Positions 46,095-55,093 of a stretch of 64,000 nt of DNA are shown one piece after another. The translations under genes and the position numbers were made by a program. Below the pieces are notes generated by a model. It had not been told where the DNA came from. It searched no databases and saw nothing but the letters and a program-made list of their open reading frames with translations. The first letter of the stretch is position 1. Each line of letters opens with the position of its first letter. This DNA is from Gammaproteobacteria bacterium (GTDB lineage: Bacteria > Pseudomonadota > Gammaproteobacteria > Pseudomonadales > Halieaceae): contig JANSYN010000014.1 in the NCBI GenBank assembly GCA_024742415.1, positions 43,332 to 107,331 on the forward strand, in the 5' to 3' direction.

Positions 46095-46775
46095 TCAGTC
46101 CTGACTGTGAAAGAAAACCGCATCGGCGTTATCGGCGCGATCAGTGACACACTGATTGGCAGGATCGTCCACCGCGGGGTAGCCAAAGGAAATGCCAAAA
46201 ATGAGCTTGTTGCTGGCATCCACTGCCAATTGTTCACGCACATAGTCAGCCTGAAAACTCAACGCCGTTTGTGGGCAACTACCCATGCCGTGTGCCGTAA
46301 AGGCCAGCATCAGGGTTTGCGCATACATGCCCAGATCCGCCGCCTCGCGCAGGCCAAAAGGCTCCGGCAAAAACAGGAAGGCAACGTGCGGCGCATCAAA
46401 AAAAGTGAAGTTGCGCATGAATTGCAGGTGGCGCTTGTCTTTTTCCTCGCGCTTGATGGCACAGGCGTCATACAGCGCCTGTGCAGCAGCGTGCTGACGC
46501 TCCTTGTAAACACCTTCATAGACACCGTCGTAGGGGAAATCCATGGTGAAGTCGCCCGACATGAAGCGGTCGGGCATCTCGCTGCGCAATCGCTCCAGCT
46601 TGGCGCCCGAAACCACGTGGGTCAGCCAGGGCTGGGTGTTGCAGTTACTGGGCGCACGTTGCGCGATACAGAAGATGGAATCCAGCGTTGCCTGGTCTGC
46701 CGGTTCTGGCAGGAAAGCCCGCAGGGAGCGCCTTGCCGTGACGATCTCGTTGAAAGTCGCTGCACGTTGATTCAT
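46095..46775 (-). CDS. Nitroreductase-family flavoprotein
   Basis: 226 residues from the ATG of MNQRAATF (GAGGAGG upstream). FMN-binding segments: TARRSLRAFLPEP, IAQRAPSNCNTQPW, and GMGSCPQTALSF near the C-terminus. It may reduce an enoyl or quinone-like intermediate, since it is embedded between two crotonase genes; in steroid and aromatic operons such flavoproteins are common accessory reductases (inference). Confidence 0.87.
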   Translation of the reverse strand: MNQRAATFNEIVTARRSLRAFLPEPADQATLDSIFCIAQRAPSNCNTQPWLTHVVSGAKLERLRSEMPDRFMSGDFTMDFPYDGVYEGVYKERQHAAAQALYDACAIKREEKDKRHLQFMRNFTFFDAPHVAFLFLPEPFGLREAADLGMYAQTLMLAFTAHGMGSCPQTALSFQADYVREQLAVDASNKLIFGISFGYPAVDDPANQCVTDRADNADAVFFHSQD

Positions 46776-46858
46776 GTTATGCCTCCTCGCTGTTCGGGTG
46801 TGCACGGCGCTCACCATAGCAAACTGTGCCTGGTGTGGCGCTACCTTACACCGCGGAG

Positions 46859-47677
46859 TTACTCGCCGGTAAAGTTGGCAGGGCGCTTTTCTTTGAATGC
46901 GCGCATGCCCTCTTTGGCATCCTTTGAAGCGAATACCGGGTTGGCCAGTTCATCCGAGGCCAGCATTGCCTCGTCTTCATGCATGCATTCCTGGTGTTCG
47001 CGCAGTGACTTGACCACAGCCTTCACCGCCAGTGGCCCGTTGGCGCAGATTTTGGCAGCGTACTCCCTGGCCGCTTCCAGGGTTCTGCCCTTGGGTACTA
47101 CTTTGTTGATCAGGCCAAAATCAAGCGCTTGCTGGGCGGTAATGTGATCTCCACACAGCAGGATTTCTGCGGCAAGGCAGTAGGGAATCTGACGCCGCAG
47201 GCGAATGGTCGACCCTGACATGGGGTAGAGGCCGCGCGCAACTTCGGTCACGCCGAATATGGAATCTTCCGCACCTACCCGAATATCGGTGCCCTGCAGA
47301 ATCTCTGTACCACCGGCCAGCGCATAACCCTCGACCGCAAGAATCAACGGCTTGCAGGGTCGGTTATCCCTGAGCAGCGCCTGCCAGTGTATATTGGGTA
47401 CGGTTGCCATCAGTGTCATGAACTCCTCGGTCGAGCGATGCTCGCCGTCTGCCCCTGCCTTGAGGTCCATGCCCGCACAGAAGGTGTCACCGTTGGCAGT
47501 CAGGATTGCGCAGTAGAGGTTGTCGTCTTCGTCGAGCAAGCGCCAGGCTTTATACATGCCCAGCAGCATCTCGGGGCTGAAGGCGTTTTTCGCCTCGGGG
47601 CGGTTGAGGGTGACGATCAGAACGTTACCCTCTTGTTCCACGATACAGTTCTTGGTGCTGATATCGAGCTCTGCCAT
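46859..47677 (-). CDS. Enoyl-CoA hydratase (crotonase) family protein
   Basis: 272 residues. Blocks: NRPEAKNAFSPEM, NGDTFCAGMDLKAG, AVEGYALAGGTEILQGTDIRV (first catalytic Glu), FGVTEVARGLYPMSGST (second Glu) and the C-terminal AFKEKRPANFTG. Both catalytic glutamates are in place, so hydration of a trans-2-enoyl-CoA is expected. About 60 bp downstream of the CoA ligase gene on the same strand. Confidence 0.9.
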   Translation of the reverse strand: MAELDISTKNCIVEQEGNVLIVTLNRPEAKNAFSPEMLLGMYKAWRLLDEDDNLYCAILTANGDTFCAGMDLKAGADGEHRSTEEFMTLMATVPNIHWQALLRDNRPCKPLILAVEGYALAGGTEILQGTDIRVGAEDSIFGVTEVARGLYPMSGSTIRLRRQIPYCLAAEILLCGDHITAQQALDFGLINKVVPKGRTLEAAREYAAKICANGPLAVKAVVKSLREHQECMHEDEAMLASDELANPVFASKDAKEGMRAFKEKRPANFTGE

Positions 47678-47735
47678 GTGCCTTCCTTATTGCTGTGCTT
47701 ATGAGTTAACGCTTTCCGGTACCCACCGTTTCGCG

Positions 47736-49373
47736 CTAGTCGACCAGAAACTGCCCGCCAAGTGCGATTTCCTTTGCCTTGGGATAGGCCGGCTTGCCGC
47801 TGGGCGCTCTTGGAATCTCGGGCACGACATGCAATTCACGTGGGATTTTGTAACCCGCCACGTGCTTGCGCGCCTCATCCTGCAGGGCGGCGAGGCTCAC
47901 CTGGCTAGCGCCGCGCGTGGCAACTACTGCTGTTACCTTGCTGCCGAAGCGCTCGTCCGGGGTGTCCACGACCAGACAATCGAAAACATCCGGGTGCGCC
48001 TTGATAGCTTCTTCAACCTCTTCGGGAAAAATCTTCTCTCCCCCGGAGTTGATGCAGTTTGAACCGCGGCCGTATACGGTGATCGAGCCGTCTTCTTCGA
48101 GGCGAGCCTCGTCGCCGGTCAACAGCCAGGTCTTACCGTCAACCTCAACAAATGTTTTTGCCGTTTTAACCGGATCGTTGTAGTAGCCCACGGGGATGTA
48201 GCCCGAGCGCGCAAATATGCCGGTCTCGCCAGGTTTCACGTGGGCGTGGGGCTGCCCTTCTACATCACTGATCACGTCCATAAAGTCGGACTGCGCGACA
48301 TTGCCCAGGCCCTTCTGCTCGGACTTTTTCTCGCCACTGTCAAAACCCATGTTGCCGGATTCCGAGGAGCCAAAAGAATTCATGATGATGACATTGGGAA
48401 AGCGCTCCTTGAATTCCTGTTGCGACGACGCTGAAAACACCGCGCCGCCAGAGCCTATACTGAACAGGCTGGAGAGGTCCCAGCGATCTTCCGGATTGCT
48501 GCGCAAGGCATCGAGCAAAGGTATCGCCATGGCATCGCCCACTATCGACAGGGAATTCACCTTCTCCTGTTCGACGATGTCCCACACCTGGGCGCCGTCC
48601 AGCGAGCGGTGCGGATTCAGCACCACGCAGTTGCCACCGAGCAATTGAATAATCGCGTACCACCAGCAGGCGCCGTGCATCAACGGCGCCAACGCCATAC
48701 CGACGATAGCAAAATCGCCGATTCTTCCCGCAATTTGCTCTGGTTCGGTAATGGGGCCATCGGGATGAAACCAGCCGCCACCACCTAGTGCCGCATAAAA
48801 CAGGTTCTTGTGGGGCCACATCACACCCTTGGGCATGCCGGTGGTGCCGCCGGTATAGAGCAAGAACAGGTCGTCGTCAGCGCGCTCGCCAAAGTCACGC
48901 TCGGCAGATTGACCCTTCATCGATGCCTCGTACTCAATGGAGGCTATTGCCGCGGGATCGGCTCCCGAATCGTCAACTACATGTATCAGGGTTTTCAGGT
49001 CGGGAGCAGAGTCGATCACGTCGGCGATATGCCCGGAAAACTCCTGATGATGAATACAGGCAACCATATCGGCATTGTCGAAGATATAGAGAAGTTCTTC
49101 CTCTACATAGCGGTAGTTAACATTGATAGGTACGGCACGAATCTTGAAACATGCCAGCATCCCCTCCAGATACTCGTTGCAGTTGTACAGATACAGGCCA
49201 ACATGATCGCCCGCCTTGACACCCCGTGAAGCCAGATAGTGGGCCAGCTTATTGGCGCGCTGTTCCAACTCCGCGTAGGTGGCGCGCTGTTCGCCACACA
49301 CCAATGCGGACCGGCTGGGGACTTTATCTGCCACCATCTCATAGAGATCGGCCATGTTGAAATGTTTGCTCAT
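47736..49373 (-). CDS. AMP-forming acyl-CoA synthetase
   Basis: 545 residues from the ATG of MSKHFNMADLYEM (AGGA upstream). ANL motifs: LFLLYTGGTTGMPKGVMW P-loop, NSFGSSESGNMGF, VYGRGSNCINSGGEKIFPEE and RAPSGKPAYPKAKE with the terminal Lys region. The IGSGGAVFSASSQQEFKERF stretch is typical of the FadD17/steroid-type ligases (inference). It should activate the acid that feeds the operon's crotonases and thiolases. Confidence 0.9.
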   Translation of the reverse strand: MSKHFNMADLYEMVADKVPSRSALVCGEQRATYAELEQRANKLAHYLASRGVKAGDHVGLYLYNCNEYLEGMLACFKIRAVPINVNYRYVEEELLYIFDNADMVACIHHQEFSGHIADVIDSAPDLKTLIHVVDDSGADPAAIASIEYEASMKGQSAERDFGERADDDLFLLYTGGTTGMPKGVMWPHKNLFYAALGGGGWFHPDGPITEPEQIAGRIGDFAIVGMALAPLMHGACWWYAIIQLLGGNCVVLNPHRSLDGAQVWDIVEQEKVNSLSIVGDAMAIPLLDALRSNPEDRWDLSSLFSIGSGGAVFSASSQQEFKERFPNVIIMNSFGSSESGNMGFDSGEKKSEQKGLGNVAQSDFMDVISDVEGQPHAHVKPGETGIFARSGYIPVGYYNDPVKTAKTFVEVDGKTWLLTGDEARLEEDGSITVYGRGSNCINSGGEKIFPEEVEEAIKAHPDVFDCLVVDTPDERFGSKVTAVVATRGASQVSLAALQDEARKHVAGYKIPRELHVVPEIPRAPSGKPAYPKAKEIALGGQFLVD

Positions 49374-49448
49374 TATGCGTTCCTGTCTACATACCGGTTG
49401 TAATGCGCCGGTGCCGCAGCCGTGGCTGCGAGCAGCGGCCACTGCCTG

Positions 49449-50612
49449 TTAGCTCTTTTCTGCGCCGACCACCCACATCGCGAAGAACTGTGCACCACCG
49501 CCGTAGGCGTGGCCCATCGCGAGTTTTGCACCTTCGACCTGATGTTGCTCTGCGTCGCCACGTACCTGTCGCGCCGCTTCGGCAAAGCGGATCATGCCCG
49601 AAGCGCCAATCGGGTTGGACGAGAGCACACCGCCTGAGGGGTTCCACGGGATGTCACCGTTCTCATCGAGTGACGTCGCCCCCTCCATGGTCAGCTTCCA
49701 TCCTTCGCCCTCCGGAGCAAAGCCGAGGTTTTCCAGCCACATGGGTTCGTACCAGCTAAAAGGCACATAGATTTCAGCAACGTCCAGATCCCTGCGTGGG
49801 TCGGTGATGCCGGCCTGTTGGTACACATCAGCTGCACAATCGCGACCCGCCTGCGGACTGACTTCTTCGCGGCCGGCGTACATGGTCGGCTCAGAGCGCA
49901 TGGCGGCGCCTCGTATCCACGCGGGCTTTTTCGGTGACTGCCCGGCCAGTTCCTCATTGGCGATCACCATCGCGCAGGCACCGTCCGATGACGGACAGGA
50001 CTCGAGAAAGCGGATGGGATCCCACAGCATGAAAGACTCCTCCACCTCTTTCATGGTGATATCGGGCTTTTGCAGATGCGCCAGCGGATTGCGTGCACCG
50101 TGCAGACGATCCTTCACGGCCACTTTAATGCCAACGTCGTAAGGGGCGCCACTGCGCCGCATGTACTCACGAATGATGGGGGCAAAATACCCACCCGCTC
50201 CGGCATTGAGGTGCGTGGAAAACGGTTGAGGGCTGGACAGCGCCCACATGGCATTGGATTCCGACTGTTTCTCAAATGCCACGGTGAGCACGCGCCTGAA
50301 CGTGCCGCTTTGCACGTGCGAGGCCGCCACAATCGCGGTGGAGCCGCCTACTGAACCGGCCGTGTGAACACGCAGCATGGGCTTGCCATTGCAGCCCAGC
50401 GCATCGGTCAGGTAGATCTCGGGCATAACCACACCCTCGAACATATCCGGTGCCTTGCCAAGAATCACGGCATCGATGTCATTCCAGGTGAGCTCGGCAT
50501 CCGCCAGGGCATTCACCGCCGCCTCACGCACCAGGCCCGCGATGGAGACGTCGCCGCGTTTGGTCGTATATTTTGTCTGGCCGATACCGACCACTGCTGC
50601 CAAGTTCGCCAT
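49449..50612 (-). CDS. Lipid-transfer-type thiolase/aldolase (SCP-x-like)
   Basis: 387 residues from the ATG of MANLAAVVGIGQTKY. It belongs to the non-canonical thiolase group (nonspecific lipid-transfer protein type): GIGQTKYTTKRGDVSIAGLV, MLRVHTAGSVGGSTAIVAAS where the usual nucleophile region lacks Cys, and the C-terminal NPSGGVLSSNPIGASGMIRF. Such proteins often act as retro-aldolases on steroid side chains with a DUF35 partner. Its ATG shares one base with the stop of the upstream thiolase gene (TAATG). Confidence 0.87.
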   Translation of the reverse strand: MANLAAVVGIGQTKYTTKRGDVSIAGLVREAAVNALADAELTWNDIDAVILGKAPDMFEGVVMPEIYLTDALGCNGKPMLRVHTAGSVGGSTAIVAASHVQSGTFRRVLTVAFEKQSESNAMWALSSPQPFSTHLNAGAGGYFAPIIREYMRRSGAPYDVGIKVAVKDRLHGARNPLAHLQKPDITMKEVEESFMLWDPIRFLESCPSSDGACAMVIANEELAGQSPKKPAWIRGAAMRSEPTMYAGREEVSPQAGRDCAADVYQQAGITDPRRDLDVAEIYVPFSWYEPMWLENLGFAPEGEGWKLTMEGATSLDENGDIPWNPSGGVLSSNPIGASGMIRFAEAARQVRGDAEQHQVEGAKLAMGHAYGGGAQFFAMWVVGAEKS

Positions 50613-51670
50613 TACGCTTTCTCCAATACTGTTACCAGGTTGTGTTGCAGGCATGGCCCCGAGGTTGCGTGGGCAATACCCCGGCTTGCCTCACCACTGA
50701 CGATGCGGTTGAACACCTCACCGATACGCGACAATCCTGCTGCCATCATCGGGTTACCGGCCAGCACACCGCCCGAGGGATTGATTGACGTGTTGCTGTC
50801 AAGCCCCAGGGCGCGCGTCAGGATGATTTCCTGGTGACTGAACGGCGCATACAGCTCCGCCACGTCGACCGCGCCGTTGTGCATGCCGGCGTTCTTCGCC
50901 GCCGTGCGCGTTGATGACGAATCTGTCAGGTCCCGCATGCCCAGGTTGTGCGTTTCAATGCAGTGATCAATACCACTGATCACCGCGTAGGGAATGCCCC
51001 ACTCACGGGCTTTCTCCACCGTTGCGATAACGACAGCGCTGGCGCCATCCGACACCGGGCACATGTCTGCCTTGCGCAGGGGCGACACGAAGGTCTCCTG
51101 GGCAAGTACGTCATCTGCCGACACATCCCCTGCAAGCTGCGCATGCGGATTCCTGCGGGCATTCTGGCGTGAGCGCGCGACGACTTCGGCCATGTCCTGT
51201 TCGGTGATCAAGCCCTGGTCCAGCATCATGCGCGCCTGCATCGCTGCCAGCGACACGGTGTCGACCCACAGTGGCGCCAGGTAGTAAGGATCCAGCTGCT
51301 GCGACAGGACAATCGGCAGTTCACCCGGCGATGATTTACCAAAACCGTAAATCAATGCCGATTCCGCCTGTCCCATACGTATCTTTAAAATGGATTCATA
51401 CAAGGCCCATGCCGCGTCCATCTCGACGTGAGACTCCTTGATCGGCGGCACCGCGCCCAGCGCATCCACGCCCATGACAAAGGCAAAAGCCGCGCCCTGC
51501 AGGTAGTCACAGCTGCCCGAGCAGACGAAATCCACGTCTTGTGCATTGGTAATACCGACTTGCTCATACAGCTTGCCCAGCACCGGTATGATCATTTCAA
51601 CTTCGTTACAGGCGCCCGCGTCAGACACCAGGTCAGACTGTTGATAGCCTACTATTGCAATATCTTTCAT
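50612..51670 (-). CDS. Lipid-transfer-type thiolase/aldolase (second copy)
   Basis: 352 residues. Same group as the following gene: VDFVCSGSCDYLQGAAFAFV in the nucleophile region (Cys present), DMCPVSDGASAVVIAT, and the C-terminal SINPSGGVLAGNPMMAAGLSR. GGGAGGG precedes the ATG three bases after the DUF35 stop. Two thiolases with two DUF35 proteins suggest a heteromeric retro-aldolase or two successive ones. Confidence 0.87.
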   Translation of the reverse strand: MKDIAIVGYQQSDLVSDAGACNEVEMIIPVLGKLYEQVGITNAQDVDFVCSGSCDYLQGAAFAFVMGVDALGAVPPIKESHVEMDAAWALYESILKIRMGQAESALIYGFGKSSPGELPIVLSQQLDPYYLAPLWVDTVSLAAMQARMMLDQGLITEQDMAEVVARSRQNARRNPHAQLAGDVSADDVLAQETFVSPLRKADMCPVSDGASAVVIATVEKAREWGIPYAVISGIDHCIETHNLGMRDLTDSSSTRTAAKNAGMHNGAVDVAELYAPFSHQEIILTRALGLDSNTSINPSGGVLAGNPMMAAGLSRIGEVFNRIVSGEASRGIAHATSGPCLQHNLVTVLEKA

Positions 51671-51673
51671 ACT

Positions 51674-52189
51674 TCAGCCCTCCCAGCCTGAAACAGGTAC
51701 GTGGCCGATTTTCTCCACGGGAACATCAGGCTCGTCGATCGGCGTGAAGTAGCGAATATTGTCCATGGCGTAATCCCACTCCTCTTGCGGCTTCCATTGC
51801 GCCTGCACACGCTGGCCGATATGCACCTCTTCGTTGACACATTCGCTCATCAGGTGAATGAACGAAATATTCGCGCCATCTGCCACGAGATTGGCGATGA
51901 CATAAGGCGGCTGGATAGGATTGTTGGGAATGGGAATAGAAACAATCGTAAACGACTGTACGGTTGCCTTGTCAGACAATTCGACCTCTTCCTCGGTTGG
52001 CACACCACAGGCGGCACAGGAACCGCGCGGCGGCACATACACTTGCGAGCACTTCGGACAGCGCTGGCCGGTGAGCACACCCTTTTTGACCTGTGTCAGG
52101 AACCGCGCGGCAGCGGCACCTGCAGTAAAGTTATACTTCAATGCGACCGGCGCATCGATACCGGTGATGACTTCGTTCTCTTCACTCAT
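51674..52189 (-). CDS. DUF35 OB-fold protein with zinc ribbon
   Basis: 171 residues. An N-terminal rubredoxin-like zinc ribbon has C-x2-C twice (CPKCSQVYVPPRGSCAACG, about 45-63). An OB fold follows (LSDKATVQSFTIVSIPI, ANLVADGANISFIHLM). DUF35 proteins bind partner thiolases (for example ChsH2 with Ltp2 in cholesterol side-chain cleavage). GGAGAGCG precedes the ATG. It lies directly before the thiolase pair. Confidence 0.88.
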   Translation of the reverse strand: MSEENEVITGIDAPVALKYNFTAGAAAARFLTQVKKGVLTGQRCPKCSQVYVPPRGSCAACGVPTEEEVELSDKATVQSFTIVSIPIPNNPIQPPYVIANLVADGANISFIHLMSECVNEEVHIGQRVQAQWKPQEEWDYAMDNIRYFTPIDEPDVPVEKIGHVPVSGWEG

Positions 52190-52201
52190 CGCTACGCTCT
52201 C

Positions 52202-52642
52202 CTAAACCAATTCAAAACAACGAATGTCGGTGATAAAACCGATCGTCTCTTCTGCCCACACGGCCTTGACGCGCGCGCCGGTGCTCACCTGTTCCTCGCT
52301 ACCTGCCGCCACGCAATGCACCATGGGCACATCCGCCCCATCGAGCCTGATCAGCGCCCAGGCAAAGGGCTTGTCGCTGGGGTGGGCCTCGCGCGGCTCT
52401 TTGACCCAGGCAAAGCTGACGATCTCACCTTCCTGTCCCACCTCTACAAACTCGCTCAACTCCTGTGCTGTATCGGGGTCATACTCCATCGGCGGCACGA
52501 TGACCCTGCCGTCCGACGCCTTGATGCCGACAATGTTGCGCTTTTTGAGTTCGGTCAAAAACCGGCCGATGACAGGGCCGGTAGAGCGGGTATAGGTATA
52601 GGCAAGCTCAAATGCCTGGTTCAGGATTTCTGGTTGCGACAC
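52202..52642 (-). CDS. DUF35 OB-fold protein without zinc cysteines
   Basis: 146 residues from a GTG at 52642 (GGAGG nine bases upstream; a GTG two codons earlier is an alternative). It has the helical N-terminus (FELAYTYTRSTGPVIGRFLT) and the OB-fold segments (VGQEGEIVSFAWVKEP, WALIRLDGADVPMVHCV), but at the zinc-ribbon position there are no Cys pairs. First gene of the operon; the repeat array begins about 230 bp upstream. Confidence 0.82.
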   Translation of the reverse strand: MSQPEILNQAFELAYTYTRSTGPVIGRFLTELKKRNIVGIKASDGRVIVPPMEYDPDTAQELSEFVEVGQEGEIVSFAWVKEPREAHPSDKPFAWALIRLDGADVPMVHCVAAGSEEQVSTGARVKAVWAEETIGFITDIRCFELV

Positions 52643-52870
52643 GGTCACAGCCCTCCTTGTTGGGGGGTGGGTATGGTGGCCAAACAGTATCCGTGAGCCC
52701 CATGCCAGTCTCAATGACGCAATGAATCATGTCGGAGTGACTTTTGCGATCATGCGGTCGTTAAACGCGCTACCTACGGCAGTTTCTGCGAGCCCGGCTA
52801 TTGTCATTTGCCCAGCCGGACCATGATCGTGCCAGGGCACGCTGCCTGGACGGCAGCCTGACCACACATA

Positions 52871-52943
52871 GCCCGTTGCGCTGCCTGGTTCCAGCGTGAG
52901 TATCTTGGCCTTTCGAGCACTGGAGCCAGGCAGCGCAACGGGC
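52871..52943 (+). repeat. Palindromic element A, copy 1 (73 bp)
   Basis: 24-bp arms (GCCCGTTGCGCTGCC.. and ..GGCAGCGCAACGGGC), complementary except one G-T pair. The 25-nt loop holds the core GAGTATCTTGGCCTTTCGA. Confidence 0.85.
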
Positions 52944-53063
52944 GTATTGCACGACCCCACAATCCGGCTAACCAGACACATCCGCAACCCAACGACAACG
53001 CGTGCCGCACAGGCGTCAGTTGTTGAAGGGCTCAGCGTCGAGTAGGTGCTGCGCGCACGGCCC

Positions 53064-53128
53064 CCAGGCCCCAGGGGGTCACAGGTTCGAACGGCCAAGA
53101 CACTCACCGGTGACCCCCTGGGGCCTGG
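53064..53128 (-). repeat. Palindromic element B, copy 1 (65 bp)
   Basis: 19-bp perfect arms CCAGGCCCCAGGGGGTCAC (53064-53082) and complement (53110-53128). The 27-nt loop carries the core in the minus orientation (GAGTGTCTTGGCCGTTCGA on the minus strand). Confidence 0.85.
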
Positions 53129-53267
53129 AGGCCTCGGTGGGTTATAGATTACAGGGTCGCGTCTGGCGGCTGGTTCTTGCAGGCTTGGCGCCTGGAGTTC
53201 CCCCAGCCTGGTCCCCATTCTGATCATCACAGGCCGCGCTGACTGAACGGTAGCCTCACCACACCAA

Positions 53268-53340
53268 GCCCGTTGCGCTGCCTGGTTCCAGCGCGAGTAT
53301 CTCAGCCTTTCGAGCACTGGAGCCAGGCCGCGCAACGGGC
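53268..53340 (+). repeat. Palindromic element A, copy 2 (73 bp)
   Basis: Arms differ from copy 1 by one unpaired base; core GAGTATCTCAGCCTTTCGA. 397 bp after copy 1, with the intervening spacer largely identical. Confidence 0.85.
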
Positions 53341-53459
53341 GTATTGCACGACCCCACAATCCGGCTAACCAGACACATCCGCAACCCAACGACAACGCGT
53401 GCCGCACAGGCGTCAGTTGTTGAAGGGCTCAGCGTCGAGTAGATGCTGCGCGCACAGCC

Positions 53460-53523
53460 CCCAGGCCCACGGGTCACAGGTTCGAACGGCCAGGATACTC
53501 ACTTGTGACCCGTGGCGCCTGGG
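53460..53523 (-). repeat. Palindromic element B, copy 2 (64 bp)
   Basis: Arms CCCAGGC-CCACGGGTCACA and complement with one bulged G. They differ from B copy 1 but remain complementary. The loop core on the minus strand is GAGTATCCTGGCCGTTCGA. Confidence 0.82.
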
Positions 53524-53659
53524 AGCCTCTGTAGGTTATGCAGCTTCGGGGGAAGTTCTGGCGGAAAGTGTTTTCACGCCTGGGCTATTGTTCTTTTCTG
53601 GCTTGCCTGCATGCGATGATCAAAATTTGTCCGCTGCAATGGTGGCCTGAAGCGACAAG

Positions 53660-53732
53660 GCCCGTTGTGCGGGCCCGTTCCAGAGCGCGTATCGTAGCCT
53701 TTCGAGCGCTGCAGGCAGACCGCGCAGCGGGC
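53660..53732 (+). repeat. Palindromic element A, copy 3 (degenerate, 73 bp)
   Basis: Length conserved (73 bp), but the arms carry several mismatches (left GCCCGTTGTGCGG, right CCGCGCAGCGGGC) and the core is GCGTATCGTAGCCTTTCGA. The flanking spacer is also eroded, so it is probably an older copy. Confidence 0.75.
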
Positions 53733-53975
53733 GAATTACAGGCCCCGCAACCCCTGCAACATGCACAACCGCAACCCGCACGCTGCGCAAGGCTATTCAC
53801 ACAGCGGTGCCGGAGCACACCCAAGCCGGTTGCGGAACACCTGCCAGAGCAGGCAGAATTAGGCACCGGTGAAGCACGCACCCCGAAACTCGCCATACGG
53901 GCTTTTCGACAGTGCGCTGACGACAAACGTTAAACCCTTGATCTACTCATACCCGACACCGCCAGGAGCAATACC

Positions 53976-54878
53976 ATGTCCATTTCAGCAGTAGGCTATT
54001 TACGAATCGCAGCAACCGACACCAATGCATGGATGGATTACGCCACTCAAGTGCTGGGACTCATGGATGCCGGGCTTGACGACCCGCAAGGGGCGCGGTT
54101 TCTGCGCATGGACGACCACCCCTTCCGTTTCATGATCGAAGCCGCCGACACCGATGGCTTGCTGGCGACAGGGCTGGAGTTTCCTGATGAACAAGCCTGG
54201 CAATCCGCGCTGGATGGCTTATCGAGCGCCGGGCACGCCGTGACTGGCGGTAGTGCGGAAGAAGCAGCTCGCCGACGCGTAACAGCCTTTGCAACCGCGC
54301 AGGACCCCGCCGGCAACACGCTGGAGCTTTACTGGGGCCGGGCGTTGGACTACAAGCCCTTGATTTCACCCGCCGGGGTGAAAAAGTTTGTGACAACCTT
54401 TCAGCAGACGGGTGACATGGGCTTTGGGCATCTTGTTTTGCCTGCGCCAAACATTGATGAGACTACCGCATTCTACACCGACCTTATCGGCGCCGGTGTG
54501 ACTGACATCCTGTCTCCCCCAGGACTGGAAGGCGTCAAGATTCATTTTATGCATGCCAATAACCCGCGTCAGCATTCGATCGCACTGTTCAGCGGCGAGC
54601 ATCCACTGGGCATTGTGCATATGATGATCGAGGTTGAAAGTATGGACGACGTCGGCCTGATGATGGACCGTGCGAAAGTGCAAGGCTCGCACGTCCTGGC
54701 AACGCTGGGGCGTCATGTCAATGACAACATGTGTTCGGTGTACGTACTGGCACCGGGGGGCATAGCGGTTGAGTACGGCTATGACGGCATGCTGATTGAC
54801 TGGGAAAATCACGTCGCGACGGTGTCTGGCGAGGGCGACTTGTGGGGGCACGAATACAGCTTTCCGGGGGTGAACTAG
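53976..54878 (+). CDS. Type I extradiol ring-cleavage dioxygenase
   Basis: 300 residues: two vicinal-oxygen-chelate domains. The iron ligands of the BphC/HsaC class are in the C-terminal domain: His152 (MGFGHLVLPAPN), His215 (GIVHMMIEV) and Glu266 (GIAVEYGYDG), with His200 as the likely acid/base residue. It opens catechol-type rings with O2. Its location near the thiolase/DUF35 operon suggests steroid-type or aromatic-ring degradation. A strong terminator follows. The promoter would lie close to A element 3. Confidence 0.9.
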   Translation: MSISAVGYLRIAATDTNAWMDYATQVLGLMDAGLDDPQGARFLRMDDHPFRFMIEAADTDGLLATGLEFPDEQAWQSALDGLSSAGHAVTGGSAEEAARRRVTAFATAQDPAGNTLELYWGRALDYKPLISPAGVKKFVTTFQQTGDMGFGHLVLPAPNIDETTAFYTDLIGAGVTDILSPPGLEGVKIHFMHANNPRQHSIALFSGEHPLGIVHMMIEVESMDDVGLMMDRAKVQGSHVLATLGRHVNDNMCSVYVLAPGGIAVEYGYDGMLIDWENHVATVSGEGDLWGHEYSFPGVN

Positions 54879-54907
54879 CCTTTCCTGCCCCTTCTGGCAT
54901 AGGGCGA

Positions 54908-54941
54908 AACGCGCAACGGGAACCGGCTGCGCGTTTTTTTT
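54908..54941 (+). terminator. Intrinsic terminator after the extradiol dioxygenase
   Basis: AACGCGCA (54908-54915) pairs with TGCGCGTT (54928-54935), loop of 12, followed by a run of T to 54941. Confidence 0.85.
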
Positions 54942-55093
54942 GTTTTCAAGCATGCGGTGGTTGCGACACGGGCCAACTGATCAACGTATTGCGCATCAAT
55001 CTGGCGTGCCTATACTGTATCAAAAACACCGCAAGGCGGTTGGCAGCCACTGACAATCAGGGCTGTTCCATAACGAAGAAAGGGAGATTCGTC

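Larger units (their letters stand above)
52643..53975. other. 1.3-kb non-coding region filled by the first palindromic-repeat array
   Basis: No gene is supported; the open frames of up to 226 codons arise from the repeat units and repeat themselves (e.g. RHALSLGCG twice). Contents: A elements at 52871, 53268 and 53660 and B elements at 53064 and 53460, separated by repeated spacers. The unit A + spacer + B is about 397 bp. The third unit is degenerate. Confidence 0.75.

Noticed and set aside
45453..47147. 564-codon plus-strand frame across two crotonase genes and a nitroreductase
   Set aside because: Antisense shadow produced by high GC; all three minus-strand genes have family motifs and ribosome sites.
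52727..53477. Open frames of 60-226 codons on the minus strand in the first repeat array (RHALSLGCG type)
   Set aside because: They repeat themselves with the repeat units, have no ribosome sites or domains, and follow the palindromes; treated as non-coding.
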